The position numbers and the translations under genes were made by a program. DNA of 64,000 nucleotides, taken from contig CP136063.1 in the NCBI GenBank assembly GCA_032622095.1, forward strand, positions 210,222,355 through 210,286,354, given 5' to 3'. Below, piece by piece: positions 10,650 through 23,894 of the stretch. Under the pieces are notes generated by a model. That model did not search any database, was not told the DNA's origin, and saw only the letters and a program-made list of their open reading frames with translations. Within the stretch, counting starts at the first letter, position 1; each line of letters opens with the position of its first letter. Source of the stretch: Siphonodentalium dalli. Taxonomy: Eukaryota; Mollusca; Scaphopoda; Gadilida; Siphonodentaliidae.

Positions 10650-13600
10650 ATGAAAGATGTCGACAAAACTGCGAAAATAAAAGTTCCGGGTCCAACTATA
10701 TTGGACAGGCTACTAACCGCTGACTATTCACGGGCGCGATCCCACTACTGCTTGACACGGGGACTTTTGCCTGCTGCGTTTCCGCCCTGGGCCGGTACGT
10801 CCCTCCTTAGACAACCTGACCACACGAGGCTCCCCAAGTGTGACCATATTGATGCCAAGCTTAGTGCGGACGCCCGATCGACATAGACCACCGGCTAGCA
10901 GTGACCCCATCCTCAAGCCGTCCTCCGAACCAGGCCTCCAAGTAGTTAGATTACAGGAGCACACCACAACTCCCAGCCGACAACTCTCCTTCCCAACTGC
11001 ACATTTGTATGCATTCACCTATAAGTGACATGTCCGAATCAACAACTGCACTTTGGTTGACCCATTTGTACAATCCATATGTTACAACCATACAGCCACG
11101 TGTCAAATCGAAAGACAGAGTTGTCCATCCTTGCCCACATACAACACTCGATGTTTGTAAACCAAGATCACGACACTGTGCATGCATTGCCAAGGGGGCA
11201 TTAACTTTGACTCATCCGCCCATTGTTCACTTTGGGAAGAAACAAAAAGTGCAGGTCAGAATATATATCGTGTATTTGGGAAGGGACTCAAAACAAACCC
11301 CGATCGTGTGTCACCCAATTTGTTTTCTTTTAGTCGTTTGGGCTAGAATTTTTGCTCATTTTGATCGCACGGGTACACGCAAATGAAAGATGTCGACAAA
11401 ACTGCGAAAATAAAAGTTCCGGGTCCAACTATATTGGACAGGCTACTAACCGCTGACTATTCACGGGCGCGATCCCACTACTGCTTGACACGGGGACTTT
11501 TGCCTGCTGCGTTTCCGCCCTGGGCCGGTACGTCCCTCCTTAGACAACCTGACCACACGAGTCTCCCCAAGTGTGACCATATTGATGCCAAGCTTAGTGC
11601 GGACGCCCGATCGACATAGACCACCGGCTAGCAGTGACCCCATCCTCAAGCCGTCCTCCGAACCAGGCCTCCAAGTAGTTAGATTACAGGAGCACACCAC
11701 AACTCCCAGCCGACAACTCTCCTTCCCAACTGCACATTTGTATGCATTCACCTATAAGTGACATGTCCGAATCAACAACTGCACTTTGGTTGACCCATTT
11801 GTACAATCCATATGTTACAACCATACAGCCACGTGTCAAATCGAAAGACAGTGTTGTCCATCCTTGCCCACATACAACACTCGATGTTTGTAAACCAAGA
11901 TCACGACAATGTGCATGCATTGCCAAGGGGGCATTAACTTTGACTCATCCGCCCATTGTTCACTTTGGGAAGAAACAAAAAGTGCAGGTCAGAATATATA
12001 TCGTGTATTTGGGAAGGGACTCAAAACAAACCCCGATCGTGTGTCACCCAATTTTTTTTCTTTTAGTCGTTTGGGCTAGAATTTTTGCTCATTTTGATCG
12101 CACGGGTACACGCAAATGAAAGATGTCGACAAAACTGCGAAAATAAAAGTTCCGGGTCCAACTATATTGGACAGGCTACTAACCGCTGACTATTCACGGG
12201 CGCGATCCCACTACTGCTTGACACGGGGACTTTTGCCTGCTGCGTTTCCGCCCTGGGCCGGTACGTCCCTCCTTAGACAACCTGACCACACGAGGCTCCC
12301 CAAGTGTGACCATATTGATGCCAAGCTTAGTGCGGACGCCCGATCGACATAGACCACCGGCTAGCAGTGACCCCATCCTCAAGCCGTCCTCCGAACCAGG
12401 CCTCCAAGTAGTTAGATTACAGGAGCACACCACAACTCCCAGCCGACAACTCTCCTTCCCAACTGCACATTTGTATGCATTCACCTATAAGTGACATGTC
12501 CGAATCAACAACTGCACTTTGGTTGACCCATTTGTACAATCCATATGTTACAACCATACAGCCACGTGTCAAATCGAAAGACAGAGTTGTCCATCCTTGC
12601 CCACATACAACACTCGATGTTTGTAAACCAAGATCACGACACTGTGCATGCATTGCCAAGGGGGCATTAACTTTGACTCATCCGCCCATTGTTCACTTTG
12701 GGAAGAAACAAAAAGTGCAGGTCAGAATATATATCGTGTATTTGGGAAGGGACTCAAAACAAACCCCGATCGTGTGTCACCCAATTTGTTTTCTTTTAGT
12801 CGTTTGGGCTAGAATTTTTGCTCATTTTGATCGCACGGGTACACGCAAATGAAAGATGTCGACAAAACTGCGAAAATAAAAGTTCCGGGTCCAACTATAT
12901 TGGACAGGCTACTAACCGCTGACTATTCACGGGCGCGATCCCACTACTGCTTGACACGGGGACTTTTGCCTGCTGCGTTTCCGCCCTGGGCCGGTACGTC
13001 CCTCCTTAGACAACCTGACCACACGAGGCTCCCCAAGTGTGACCATATTGATGCCAAGCTTAGTGCGGACGCCCGATCGACATAGACCACCGGCTAGCAG
13101 TGACCCCATCCTCAAGCCGTCCTCCGAACCAGGCCTCCAAGTAGTTAGATTACAGGAGCACACCACAACTCCCAGCCGACAACTCTCCTTCCCAACTGCA
13201 CATTTGTATGCATTCACCTATAAGTGACATGTCCGAATCAACAACTGCACTTTGGTTGACCCATTTGTACAATCCATATGTTACAACCATACAGCCACGT
13301 GTCAAATCGAAAGACAGAGTTGTCCATCCTTGCCCACATACAACACTCGATGTTTGTAAACCAAGATCACGACACTGTGCATGCATTGCCAAGGGGGCAT
13401 TAACTTTGACTCATCCGCCCATTGTTCACTTTGGGAAGAAACAAAAAGTGCAGGTCAGAATATATATCGTGTATTTGGGAAGGGACTCAAAACAAACCCC
13501 GATCATGTGTCACCCAATTTTTTTTCTTTTAGTCGTTTGGGCTAGAATTTTTGCTCATTTTGATCGCACGGGTACACGCAAATGAAAGATGTCGACAAAA

Positions 13601-16600
13601 CTGCGAAAATAAAAGTTCCGGGTCCAACTATATTGGACAGGCTACTAACCGCTGACTATTCACGGGCGCGATCCCACTACTGCTTGACACGGGGACTTTT
13701 GCCTGCTGCGTTTCCGCCCTGGGCCGGTACGTCCCTCCTTAGACAACCTGACCACACGAGGCTCCCCAAGTGTGACCATATTGATGCCAAGCTTAGTGCG
13801 GACGCCCGATCGACATAGACCACCGGCTAGCAGTGACCCCATCCTCAAGCCGTCCTCCGAACCAGGCCTCCAAGTAGTTAGATTACAGGAGCACACCACA
13901 ACTCCCAGCCGACAACTCTCCTTCCCAACTGCACATTTGTATGCATTCACCTATAAGTGACATGTCCGAATCAACAACTGCACTTTGGTTGACCCATTTG
14001 TACAATCCATATGTTACAACCATACAGCCACGTGTCAAATCGAAAGACAGAGTTGTCCATCCTTGCCCACATACAACACTCGATGTTTGTAAACCAAGAT
14101 CACGACACTGTGCATGCATTGCCAAGGGGGCATTAACTTTGACTCATCCGCCCATTGTTCACTTTGGGAAGAAACAAAAAGTGCAGGTCAGAATATATAT
14201 CGTGTATTTGGGAAGGGACTCAAAACAAACCCCGATCATGTGTCACCCAATTTTTTTTCTTTTAGTCGTTTGGGCTAGAATTTTTGCTCATTTTGATCGC
14301 ACGGGTACACGCAAATGAAAGATGTCGACAAAACTGCGAAAATAAAAGTTCCGGGTCCAACTATATTGGACAGGCTACTAACCGCTGACTATTCACGGGC
14401 GCGATCCCACTACTGCTTGACACGGGGACTTTTGCCTGCTGCGTTTCCGCCCTGGGCCGGTACGTCCCTCCTTAGACAACCTGACCACACGAGGCTCCCC
14501 AAGTGTGACCATATTGATGCCAAGCTTAGTGCGGACGCCCGATCGACATAGACCACCGGCTAGCAGTGACCCCATCCTCAAGCCGTCCTCCGAACCAGGC
14601 CTCCAAGTAGTTAGATTACAGGCGCACACCACAACTCCCAGCCGACAACTCTCCTTCCCAACTGCACATTTGTATGCATTCACCTATAAGTGACATGTCT
14701 GAATCAACAACTGCACTTTGGTTGACCCATTTGTACAATCCATATGTTACAACCATACAGCCACGTGTCAAATCGAAAGACAGAGTTGTCCATCCTTGCC
14801 CACATACAACACTCGATGTTTGTAAACCAAGATCACGACACTGTGCATGCATTGCCAAGGGGGCATTAACTTTGACTCATCCGCCCATTGTTCACTTTGG
14901 GAAGAAACAAAAAGTGCAGGTCAGAATATATATCGTGTATTTGGGAAGGGACTCAAAACAAACCCCGATCATGTGTCACCCAATTTTTTTTCTTTTAGTC
15001 GTTTGGGCTAGAATTTTTGCTCATTTTGATCGCACGGGTACACGCAAATGAAAGATGTCGACAAAACTGCGAAAATAAAAGTTCCGGGTCCAACTATATT
15101 GGACAGGCTACTAACCGCTGACTATTCACGGGCGCGATCCCACTACTGCTTGACACGGGGACTTTTGCCTGCTGCGTTTCCGCCCTGGGCCGGTACGTCC
15201 CTCCTTAGACAACCTGACCACACGAGGCTCCCCAAGTGTGACCATATTGATGCCAAGCTTAGTGCGGACGCCCGATCGACATAGACCACCGGCTAGCAGT
15301 GACCCCATCCTCAAGCCGTCCTCCGAACCAGGCCTCCAAGTAGTTAGATTACAGGAGCACACCACAACTCCCAGCCGACAACTCTCCTTCCCAACTGCAC
15401 ATTTGTATGCATTCACCTATAAGTGACATGTCCGAATCAACAACTGCACTTTGGTTGACCCATTTGTACAATCCATATGTTACAACCATACAGCCACGTG
15501 TCAAATCGAAAGACAGAGTTGTCCATCCTTGCCCACATACAACACTCGATGTTTGTAAACCAAGATCACGACACTGTGCATGCATTGCCAAGGGGGCATT
15601 AACGTTGACTCATCCGCCCTTTGTTCACTTTGGGAAGAAACAAAAAGTGCAGGTCAGAATATATATCGTGTATTTGGGAAGGGACTCAAAACAAACCCCG
15701 ATCATGTGTCACCCAATTTTTTTTCTTTTAGTCGTTTGGGATAGAATTTTTGCTCATTTTGATCGCACGGGTACACGCAAATGAAAGATGTCGACAAAAC
15801 TGCGAAAATAAAAGTTCCGGGTCCAACTATATTGGACAGGCTACTAACCGCTGACTATTCACGGGCGCGATCCCACTACTGCTTGACACGGGGACTTTTG
15901 CCTGCTGCGTTTCCGCCCTGGGCCGGTACGTCCCTCCTTAGACAACCTGACCACACGAGGCTCCCCAAGTGTGACCATATTGATGCCAAGCTTAGTGCGG
16001 ACGCCCGATCGACATAGACCACCGGCTAGCAGTGACCCCATCCTCAAGCCGTCCTCCGAACCAGGCCTCCAAGTAGTTAGATTACAGGAGCACACCACAA
16101 CTCCCAGCCGACAACTCTCCTTCCCAACTGCACATTTGTATGCATTCACCTATAAGTGACATGTCCGAATCAACAACTGCACTTTGGTTGACCCATTTGT
16201 ACAATCCATATGTTACAACCATACAGCCACGTGTCAAATCGGAAGACAGAGTTGTCCATCCTTGCCCACATACAACACTCGATGTTTGTAAACCAAGATC
16301 ACGACACTGTGCATGCATTGCCAAGGGGGCATTAACTTTGACTCATCCGCCCATTGTTCACTTTGGGAAGAAACAAAAAGTGCAGGTCAGAATATATATC
16401 GTGTATTTGGGAAGGGACTCAAAACAAACCCCGATCATGTGTCACCCAATTTTTTTTCTTTTAGTCGTTTGGGCTAGAATTTTTGCTCATTTTGATCGCA
16501 CGGGTACACGCAAATGAAAGATGTCGACAAAACTGCGAAAATAAAAGTTCCGGGTCCAACTATATTGGACCGCTGACTATTCACGGGCGCGATCCCACTA

Positions 16601-18701
16601 CTGCTTGACACGGGGACTTTTGCCTGCTGCGTTTCCGCCCTGGGCCGGTACGTCCCTCCTTAGACAACCTGACCACACGAGGCTCCCCAAGTGTGACCAT
16701 ATTGATGCCAAGCTTAGTGCGGACGCCCGATCGACATAGACCACCGGCTAGCAGTGACCCCATCCTCAAGCCGTCCTCCGAACCAGGCCTCCAAGTAGTT
16801 AGATTACAGGAGCACACCACAACTCCCAGCCGACAACTCTCCTTCCCAACTGCACATTTGTATGCATTCACATATAAGTGACATGTCCGAATCAACAACT
16901 GCACTTTGGTTGACCCATTTGTACAATCCATATGTTACAACCATACAGCCACGTGTCAAATCGAAAGACAGAGTTGTCCATCCTTGCCCACATACAACAC
17001 TCGATGTTTGTAAACCAAGATCACGACACTGTGCATGCATTGCCAAGGGGGCATTAACGTTGACTCATCCGCCCATTGTTCACTTTGGGAAGAAACAAAA
17101 AGTGCAGGTCAGAATATATATCGTGTATTTGGGAAGGGACTCAAAACAAACCCCGATCATGTGTCACCCAATTTTTTTTCTTTTAGTCGTTTGGGATAGA
17201 ATTTTTGCTCATTTTGATCGCACGGGTACACGCAAATGAAAGATGTCGACAAAACTGCGAAAATAAAAGTTCCGGGTCCAACTATATTGGACAGGCTACT
17301 AACCGCTGACTATTCACGGGCGCGATCCCACTACTGCTTGACACGGGGACTTTTGCCTGCTGCGTTTCCGCCCTGGGCCGGTACGTCCCTCCTTAGACAA
17401 CCTGACCACACGAGGCTCCCCAAGTGTGACCATATTGATGCCAAGCTTAGTGCGGACGCCCGATCGACATAGACCACCGGCTAGCAGTGACCCCATCCTC
17501 AAGCCGTCCTCCGAACCAGGCCTCCAAGTAGTTAGATTACAGGATCACACCACAACTCCCAGCCGACAACTCTCCTTCCCAACTGCACATTTGTATGCAT
17601 TCACCTATAAGTGACATGTCCGAATCAACAACTGCACTTTGGTTGACCCATTTGTACAATCCATATGTTACAACCATACAGCCACGTGTCAAATCGAAAG
17701 ACAGAGTTGTCCATCCTTGCCCACATACAACACTCGATGTTTGTAAACCAAGATCACGACACTGTGCATGCATTGCCAAGGGGGCATTAACTTTGACTCA
17801 TCCGCCCATTGTTCACTTTGGGAAGAAACAAAAAGTGCAGGTCAGAATATATATCGTGTATTTGGGAAGGGACTCAAAACAAACCCCGATCATGTGTCAC
17901 CCAATTTTTTTTCTTTTAGTCGTTTGGGCTAGAATTTTTGCTCATTTTGATCGCACGGGTACACGCAAATGAAAGATGTCGACAAAACTGCGAAAATAAA
18001 AGTTCCGGGTCCAACTATATTGGACAGGCTACTAACCGCTGACTATTCACGGGCGCGATCCCACTACTGCTTGACACGGGGACTTTTGCCTGCTGCGTTT
18101 CCGCCCTGGGCCGGTACGTCCCTCCTTAGACAACCTGACCACACGAGGCTCCCCAAGTGTGACCATATTGATGCCAAGCTTAGTGCGGACGCCCGATCGA
18201 CATAGACCACCGGCTAGCAGTGACCCCATCCTCAAGCCGTCCTCCGAACCAGGCCTCCAAGTAGTTAGATTACAGGAGCACACCACAACTCCCAGCCGAC
18301 AACTCTCCTTCCCAACTGCACATTTGTATGCATTCACCTATAAGTGACATGTCCGAATCAACAACTGCACTTTGGTTGACCCATTTGTACAATCCATATG
18401 TTACAACCATACAGCCACGTGTCAAATCGAAAGACAGAGTTGTCCATCCTTGCCCACATACAACACTCGATGTTTGTAAACCAAGATCACGACACTGTGC
18501 ATGCATTGCCAAGGGGGCATTAACTTTGACTCATCCGCCCATTGTTCACTTTGGGAAGAAACAAAAAGTGCAGGTCAGAATATATATCGTGTATTTGGGA
18601 AGGGACTCAAAACAAACCCCGATCATGTGTCACCCAATTTTTTTTCTTTTAGTCGTTTGGGCTAGAATTTTTGCTCATTTTGATCGCACGGGTACACGCA
18701 A
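10650..18701 (+). repeat. Near-uniform 733-bp units with local two-unit duplications
   Basis: Almost all units here are exactly 733 bp. Two local duplications are visible. First, a T-to-G change within the T tract recurs at 11322 and 12788 (1,466 bp apart), with CGATCGTGTG in the three units around them. Second, AACGTTGAC recurs at 15604 and 17059, and GGGATAGAAT at 15741 and 17196. Both of these pairs are 1,455 bp apart, because the intervening unit lacks 11 bp. Confidence 0.8.
16514..17235 (+). repeat. 722-bp satellite unit with a private 11-bp deletion
   Basis: After TATATTGGAC at 16561-16570 the sequence goes straight to CGCTGACTATT. The usual AGGCTACTAAC is missing. The lost segment ends in AC, as does the sequence just before it, so a 2-bp microhomology or slippage event is plausible. 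This particular deletion is seen only in this unit and has not spread. Confidence 0.85.
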
Positions 18702-21700
18702 ATGAAAGATGTCGACAAAACTGCGAAAATAAAAGTTCCGGGTCCAACTATATTGGACAGGCTACTAACCGCTGACTATTCACGGGCGCGATCCCACTAC
18801 TGCTTGACACGGGGACTTTTGCCTGCTGCGTTTCCGCCCTGGGCCGGTACGTCCCTCCTTAGACAACCTGACCACACGAGGCTCCCCAAGTGTGACCATA
18901 TTGATGCCAAGCTTAGTGCGGACGCCCGATCGACATAGACCACCGGCTAGCAGTGACCCCATCCTCAAGCCGTCCTCCGAACCAGGCCTCCAAGTAGTTA
19001 GATTACAGGAGCACACCACAACTCCCAGCCGACAACTCTCCTTCCCAACTGCACATTTGTATGCATTCACCTATAAGTGACATGTCCGAATCAACAACTG
19101 CACTTTGGTTGACCCATTTGTACAATCCATATGTTACAACCATACAGCCACGTGTCAAATCGAAAGACAGAGTTGTCCATCCTTGCCCACATACAACACT
19201 CGATGTTTGTAAACCAAGATCACGACACTGTGCATGCATTGCCAAGGGGGCATTAACTTTGACTCATCCGCCCATTGTTCACTTTGGGAAGAAACAAAAA
19301 GTGCAGGTCAGAATATATATCGTGTATTTGGGAAGGGACTCAAAACAAACCCCGATCATGTGTCACCCAATTTTTTTTCTTTTAGTCGTTTGGGCTAGAA
19401 TTTTTGCTCATTTTGATCGCATGAAAGATGTCGACAAAACTGCGAAAATAAAAGTTCCGGGTCCAACTATATTGGACAGGCTACTAACCGCTGACTATTC
19501 ACGGGCGCGATCCCACTACTGCTTGACACGGGGACTTTTGCCTGCTGCGTTTCCGCCCTGGGCCGGTACGTCCCTCCTTAGACAACCTGACCACACGAGG
19601 CTCCCCAAGTGTGACCATATTGATGCCAAGCTTAGTGCGGACGCCCGATCGACATAGACCACCGGCTAGCAGTGACCCCATCCTCAAGCCGTCCTCTGAA
19701 CCGGGCCTCCAAGTAGTTAGATTACAGGAGCACACCACAACTCCCAGCCGACAACTCTCCTTCCCAACTGCACATTTGTATGCATTCACCTATAAGTGAC
19801 ATGTCCGAATCAACAACTGCACTTTGGTTGACCCATTTGTACAATCCATATGTTACAACCATACAGCCACGTGTCAAATCGAAAGACAGAGTTGTCCATC
19901 CTTGCCCACATACAACACTCGATGTTTGTAAACCAAGATCACGACACTGTGCATGCATTGCCAAGGGGGCATTAACTTTGACTCATCCGCCCATTGTTCA
20001 CTTTGGGAAGAAACAAAAAGTGCAGGTCAGAATATATATCGTGTATTTGGGAAGGGACTCAAAACAAACCCCGATCATGTGTCACCCAATTTTTTTTCTT
20101 TTAGTCGTTTGGGCTAGAATTTTTGCTCATTTTGATCGCACGGGTACACGCAAATGAAAGATGTCGACAAAACTGCGAAAATAAAAGTTCCGGGTCCAAC
20201 TATATTGGACAGGCTACTAACCGCTGACTATTCACGGGCGCGATCCCACTACTGCTTGACACGGGGACTTTTGCCTGCTGCGTTTCCGCCCTGGGCCGGT
20301 ACGTCCCTCCTTAGACAACCTGACCACACGAGGCTCCCCAAGTGTGACCATATTGATGCCAAGCTTAGTGCGGACGCCCGATCGACATAGACCACCGGCT
20401 AGCAGTGACCCCATCCTCAAGCCGTCCTCCGAACCAGGCCTCCAAGTAGTTAGATTACAGGAGCACACCACAACTCCCAGCCGACAACTCTCCTTCCCAA
20501 CTGCACATTTGTATGCATTCACCTATAAGTGACATGTCCGAATCAACAACTGCACTTTGGTTGACCCATTTGTACAATCCATATGTTACAACCATACAGC
20601 CACGTGTCAAATCGAAAGACAGAGTTGTCCATCCTTGCCCACATACAACACTCGATGTTTGTAAACCAAGATCACGACACTGTGCATGCATTGCCAAGGG
20701 GGCATTAACTTTGACTCATCCGCCCATTGTTCACTTTGGGAAGAAACAAAAAGTGCAGGTCAGAATATATATCGTGTATTTGGGAAGGGACTCAAAACAA
20801 ACCCCGATCATGTGTCACCCAATTTTTTTTCTTTTAGTCGTTTGGGCTAGAATTTTTGCTCATTTTGATCGCATGAAAGATGTCGACAAAACTGCGAAAA
20901 TAAAAGTTCCGGGTCCAACTATATTGGACAGGCTACTAACCGCTGACTATTCACGGGCGCGATCCCACTACTGCTTGACACGGGGACTTTTGCCTGCTGC
21001 GTTTCCGCCCTGGGCCGGTACGTCCCTCCTTAGACAACCTGACCACACGAGGCTCCCCAAGTGTGACCATATTGATGCCAAGCTTAGTGCGGACGCCCGA
21101 TCGACATAGACCACCGGCTAGCAGTGACCCCATCCTCAAGCCGTCCTCTGAACCGGGCCTCCAAGTAGTTAGATTACAGGAGCACACCACAACTCCCAGC
21201 CGACAACTCTCCTTCCCAACTGCACATTTGTATGCATTCACCTATAAGTGACATGTCCGAATCAACAACTGCACTTTGGTTGACCCATTTGTACAATCCA
21301 TATGTTACAACCATACAGCCACGTGTCAAATCGAAAGACAGAGTTGTCCATCCTTGCCCACATACAACACTCGATGTTTGTAAACCAAGATCACGACACT
21401 GTGCATGCATTGCCAAGGGGGCATTAACTTTGACTCATCCGCCCATTGTTCACTTTGGGAAGAAACAAAAAGTGCAGGTCAGAATATATATCGTGTATTT
21501 GGGAAGGGACTCAAAACAAACCCCGATCATGTGTCACCCAATTTTTTTTCTTTTAGTCGTTTGGGCTAGAATTTTTGCTCATTTTGATCGCACGGGTACA
21601 CGCAAATGAAAGATGTCGACAAAACTGCGAAAATAAAAGTTCCGGGTCCAACTATATTGGACAGGCTACTAACCGCTGACTATTCACGGGCGCGATCCCA

Positions 21701-22808
21701 CTACTGCTTGACACGGGGACTTTTGCCTGCTGCGTTTCCGCCCTGGGCCGGTACGTCCCTCCTTAGACAACCTGACCACACGAGGCTCCCCAAGTGTGAC
21801 CATATTGATGCCAAGCTTAGTGCGGACGCCCGATCGACATAGACCACCGGCTAGCAGTGACCCCATCCTCAAGCCGTCCTCCGAACCAGGCCTCCAAGTA
21901 GTTAGATTACAGGAGCACACGACAACTCCCAGCCGACAACTCTCCTTCCCAACTGCACATTTGTATGCATTCACCTATAAGTGACATGTCCGAATCAACA
22001 ACTGCACTTTGGTTGACCCATTTGTACAATCCATATGTTACAACCATACAGCCACGTGTCAAATCGAAAGACAGAGTTGTCCATCCTTGCCCACATACAA
22101 CACTCGATGTTTGTAAACCAAGATCACGACACTGTGCATGCATTGCCAAGGGGGCATTAACTTTGACTCATCCGCCCATTGTTCACTTTGGGAAGAAACA
22201 AAAAGTGCAGGTCAGAATATATATCGTGTATTTGGGAAGGGACTCAAAACAAACCCCGATCATGTGTCACCCAATTTTTTTTCTTTTAGTCGTTTGGGCT
22301 AGAATTTTTGCTCATTTTGATCGCATGAAAGATGTCGACAAAACTGCGAAATAAAAGTTCCGGGTCCAACTATATTGGACAGGCTACTAACCGCTGACTA
22401 TTCACGGGCGCGATCCCACTACTGCTTGACACGGGGACTTTTGCCTGCTGCGTTTCCGCCCTGGGCCGGTACGTCCCTCCTTAGACAACCTGACCACACG
22501 AGGCTCCCCAAGTGTGACCATATTGATGCCAAGCTTAGTGCGGACGCCCGATCGACATAGACCACCGGCTAGCAGTGACCCCATCCTCAAGCCGTCCTCC
22601 GAACCGGGCCTCCAAGTAGTTAGATTACATGAGCACACCACAACTCCCAGCCGACAACTCTCCTTCCCAACTGCACATTTGTATGCATTCACCTATAAGT
22701 GACATGTCCGAATCAACAACTGCACTTTGGTTGACCCATTTGTACAATCCATATGTTACAACCATACAGCCACGTGTCAAATCGAAAGACAGAGTTGTCC
22801 ATCCTTGC
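18702..22808 (+). repeat. Alternating full-length and 14-bp-deleted units, left part
   Basis: Three unit junctions (19421, 20873, 22325) read GATCGCATGAAAG in place of the longer form containing CGGGTACACGC; 14 bp are absent. They alternate with full-length junctions (20154, 21606), giving a two-unit repeat of 1,452 bp (719 + 733). The deleted units share CGAACCGGGCC or TGAACCGGGCC in place of the usual CGAACCAGGCC (G at 19703, 21155, 22606). The deletion therefore marks a haplotype that was amplified together with its neighbour. Confidence 0.85.
22801..22808. repeat. Target-site duplication, left copy
   Basis: ATCCTTGC directly precedes the transposon and is repeated directly after it at 23909-23916. 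In uninterrupted satellite units this octamer occurs once at this place, followed by CCACATACAAC. The exact 8-bp length fits hAT-superfamily integration. Confidence 0.93.
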
Positions 22809-22822
22809 CAGTGTTCGCGCTG
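22809..22822 (+). repeat. hAT left terminal inverted repeat
   Basis: CAGTGTTCGCGCTG, 14 of 14 bases complementary to the right end. The match stops at the next base (GACC here against TCGG on the inverted right end). Confidence 0.93.
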
Positions 22823-22830
22823 GACCGAAA

Positions 22831-22879
22831 AAAACTTTAGCCAAAAGTTTAGCCAAATGGAAATTTTATTAGCCAAATG
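22831..22879 (+). repeat. Left subterminal TTTAGCCAAA cluster
   Basis: TTTAGCCAAA occurs at 22836-22845 and 22848-22857, followed by TTAGCCAAATG near 22869. A further TTTAGCCAAAT lies at 22888-22898, and two GGCCAAATT at 22906-22914 and 22927-22935. The approximately 49-bp block closely matches 23811-23857 in the same orientation. Clustered subterminal motifs are typical transposase-binding regions in hAT elements; that role is inferred here. Confidence 0.75.
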
Positions 22880-23653
22880 AAAAAATGTTTAGCCAAATGT
22901 TTTTTGGCCAAATTAAAAAAAAATATGGCCAAATTAAATCATCGTTTTCTGGTCGGTTCACAATTAATGACTAAAACGTCAAATCTAACAGACACAGGTA
23001 AAATACACATTAATTTAACTAATTTTGATGAACTAGAAATATTTTTATATATATATCATTTATTAAAAAAATATTAATCTCTATGTGAAAGAGTGTATAT
23101 ATGTATGCATGTGTCGTGTATGGGGACGTCGTCTGTATGTGCGTGTCAGACAGAAGGAATATGTGTATGCCTATAACTAATGCAATGGTAGGCGTAGGTG
23201 TGCATGAGAATGAAATTATGTAAATAGATGCTGCGTGTGTTGTGTTATTATTCTAATTGTTATTTGTATAGATATGACATATTTATACTTTTTGTGTGGT
23301 CATGTTTTCTAATTGTATATATGTTAAATTTTCGTGATTGTATTTGACATCTCTTCATTATATGGAGGAAAATAAAGATATATATATTATCAAATTACAA
23401 TCTGTCATAAAAGCATGCATATTATTTTGAATGTATCGGTTTTGACAAATAGCCACAAAATATCTGTCGTGATTCACATTTGTCTGATTAAGCTATTGTC
23501 TTACACTTGGTGCTCATAAACCTTGACCGTCATAAATACAATGTCATCATAAACATGCATTGTGCAGGAGCCCCGTGAGTGACCAGACAGACAATGGGGG
23601 ATTAGCGGATTAAATTTAAAATAAAGACTTTTGCTGTTTCGTGCAGAGTTAGT

Positions 23654-23699
23654 GGTTTCCCTTTGTACTGTCCGCGATCGGGTTTCCCTTTGTACAGTC
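23654..23699 (+). repeat. 27-bp-period direct repeat inside the transposon
   Basis: GGTTTCCCTTTGTACTGTC at 23654-23672 recurs at 23681-23699 with one mismatch (A for T). The period is 27 bp and only about two copies exist. It lies in the right half of the element and has no recognised role. Confidence 0.7.
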
Positions 23700-23810
23700 G
23701 GTGATATATTCCCACTTACGATGTTTTTGGACTAGATCGTTCACATCACAGAATTGAAAACCCACTTGCCAAAAATTCATGCTTTCATTCTCCATTTGGG
23801 GTAAAAAAAA

Positions 23811-23857
23811 AAAGTTTAGCCAAAAGTTTAGCCAAATGAAATTTTTATTAGCCAAAT
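23811..23857 (+). repeat. Right subterminal TTTAGCCAAA cluster
   Basis: Two TTTAGCCAAA motifs 2 bp apart and a further TTAGCCAAA repeat the arrangement of the left cluster in the same orientation, so the two clusters are direct and not inverted copies. Immediately to the right, a 15-base near-palindrome (TTAGCCA, T, TGGCTAA; 23868-23882) and TTTGGCTA supply the same motif in inverse orientation close to the end. Confidence 0.72.
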
Positions 23858-23894
23858 TCGAAAAAGATTAGCCATTGGCTAATTTGGCTACCGA

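Larger units (their letters stand above)
1..22808 (+). repeat. 733-bp satellite array, left arm
   Basis: Head-to-tail copies of one unit of about 733 bp run from the first base to the transposon insertion. Unit starts, set at the conserved ATGAAAGATGTCGAC, lie at 397, 1130, 1863, 2594, 3326, 4058, 4790, 5522, 6253, 6986, 7719, 8451, 9184 and so on to 22325. Spacing is 733 bp in most units, 731-732 bp where the T tract or nearby bases vary, 722 bp in one unit and 719 bp in three. Neighbouring units differ by only a few substitutions. No unit is inverted. The unit length is not a multiple of three and small frame-changing indels are tolerated, so this reads as non-coding satellite DNA. Each unit normally holds one HindIII site (AAGCTT) and one SalI site (GTCGAC). 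The array begins before the window. Confidence 0.98.

Noticed and set aside
22877-23077. 66-codon lysine-rich frame in the transposon as a transposase remnant
   Set aside because: It is short and low in complexity, lies in A/T-rich DNA, and has no hAT dimerisation, BED or catalytic motif.
23649-23855. 68-codon minus-strand frame inside the transposon
   Set aside because: It is largely a translation of the subterminal motif block and the 27-bp repeat. It has no recognised domain.
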